5,223 nt of DNA, from contig DASQFD010000117.1 of NCBI GenBank assembly GCA_035633255.1, positions 1 to 5,223 on the forward strand, in the 5' to 3' direction. The position numbers were made by a program, and so were the translations under genes. A model generated the notes under the pieces. The model had not been told where the DNA came from and searched no databases. It saw only the letters and a list, made by a program, of their open reading frames with translations. The first letter of the stretch is position 1. Each line of letters starts with the position of its first letter. This stretch comes from DASQFD01 sp035633255. Lineage in GTDB: Bacteria; Actinomycetota; Actinomycetes; Actinomycetales; Dermatophilaceae. Shown here one piece after another: positions 5,146 to 5,223 of the stretch.

Positions 5146-5223
5146 CCGCCCCCCCGAGGCGGGCGGACGGCATCCGCCCTGGCAGTGGGCCGGAAGGGCA
5201 GTGGCTACCGGGCGGGCGGCGGG

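Noticed and set aside
4883..5173. Minus-strand frame of 96 codons across the DUF1905 remnant
   Set aside because: It is Arg/Pro/Ser-rich without domain resemblance; the recognisable DUF1905 and YdeI segments are in the other two frames.
5146..5223. Possible gene end or hairpin at the right edge (seven-C run, CCGCCC/GGGCGG repeat)
   Set aside because: Too short to identify a reading frame, and short G/C inverted repeats are expected at this base composition.

Overview
The window is very GC-rich DNA with dense G/C third positions, GTG starts, strong GGAGG ribosome sites on some genes and apparently leaderless starts on others. The central regulator is a textbook IdeR/DtxR protein. Together these point to an actinobacterium, probably of the Micrococcales (inferred from protein style only; no rRNA or other taxonomic marker is present). 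I see no mobile element, CRISPR array, tRNA or rRNA. This looks like an ordinary chromosomal stretch of small, unrelated transcription units, and I found no clearly new multi-gene system. The more unusual content is regulatory, plus one decayed gene.

Layout. Positions 1-1188 (minus strand) hold a two-gene operon: a double-hotdog, thioesterase-like protein (1188-460), followed through a 4-base ATGA overlap by an SDR oxidoreductase (463 to the window edge, cut just before its catalytic Tyr/Lys motif). The gene on the other side is divergent: a 12-helix-type MFS exporter (1257-2498, plus). The 68-bp gap between them carries a perfect 18-bp palindrome that could serve as a shared operator.

Positions 2581-3279 (plus) encode an IdeR/DtxR-type iron-dependent repressor with all expected metal ligands. 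An 18-bp inverted repeat resembling an iron box runs into its GTG start codon, which suggests an autoregulated leaderless transcript. A GC-rich hairpin at 3284-3316 closes this unit. Positions 3280-3505 are non-coding and hold that hairpin, a pair of GTnAC repeats 11 bp apart and a candidate -10 box. Next comes a secreted or membrane-anchored M15-like (ARB-07466/VldE C-terminal type) cell-wall metallopeptidase candidate (3506-4276, plus).

A perfect 16-bp stem hairpin at 4291-4326 separates the peptidase from a convergent macro-domain (ADP-ribose-1''-phosphate/O-acetyl-ADP-ribose type) hydrolase (4886-4350, minus). Just upstream of the macro gene on the same strand is a degraded DUF1905/YdeI (OmdA) gene at 5133-4905. 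It keeps its first ~24 codons and its C-terminal ~51 codons in different frames, with the middle missing. I could identify no gene in 5146-5223, which contains only a run of seven C and short GC-rich inverted repeats.
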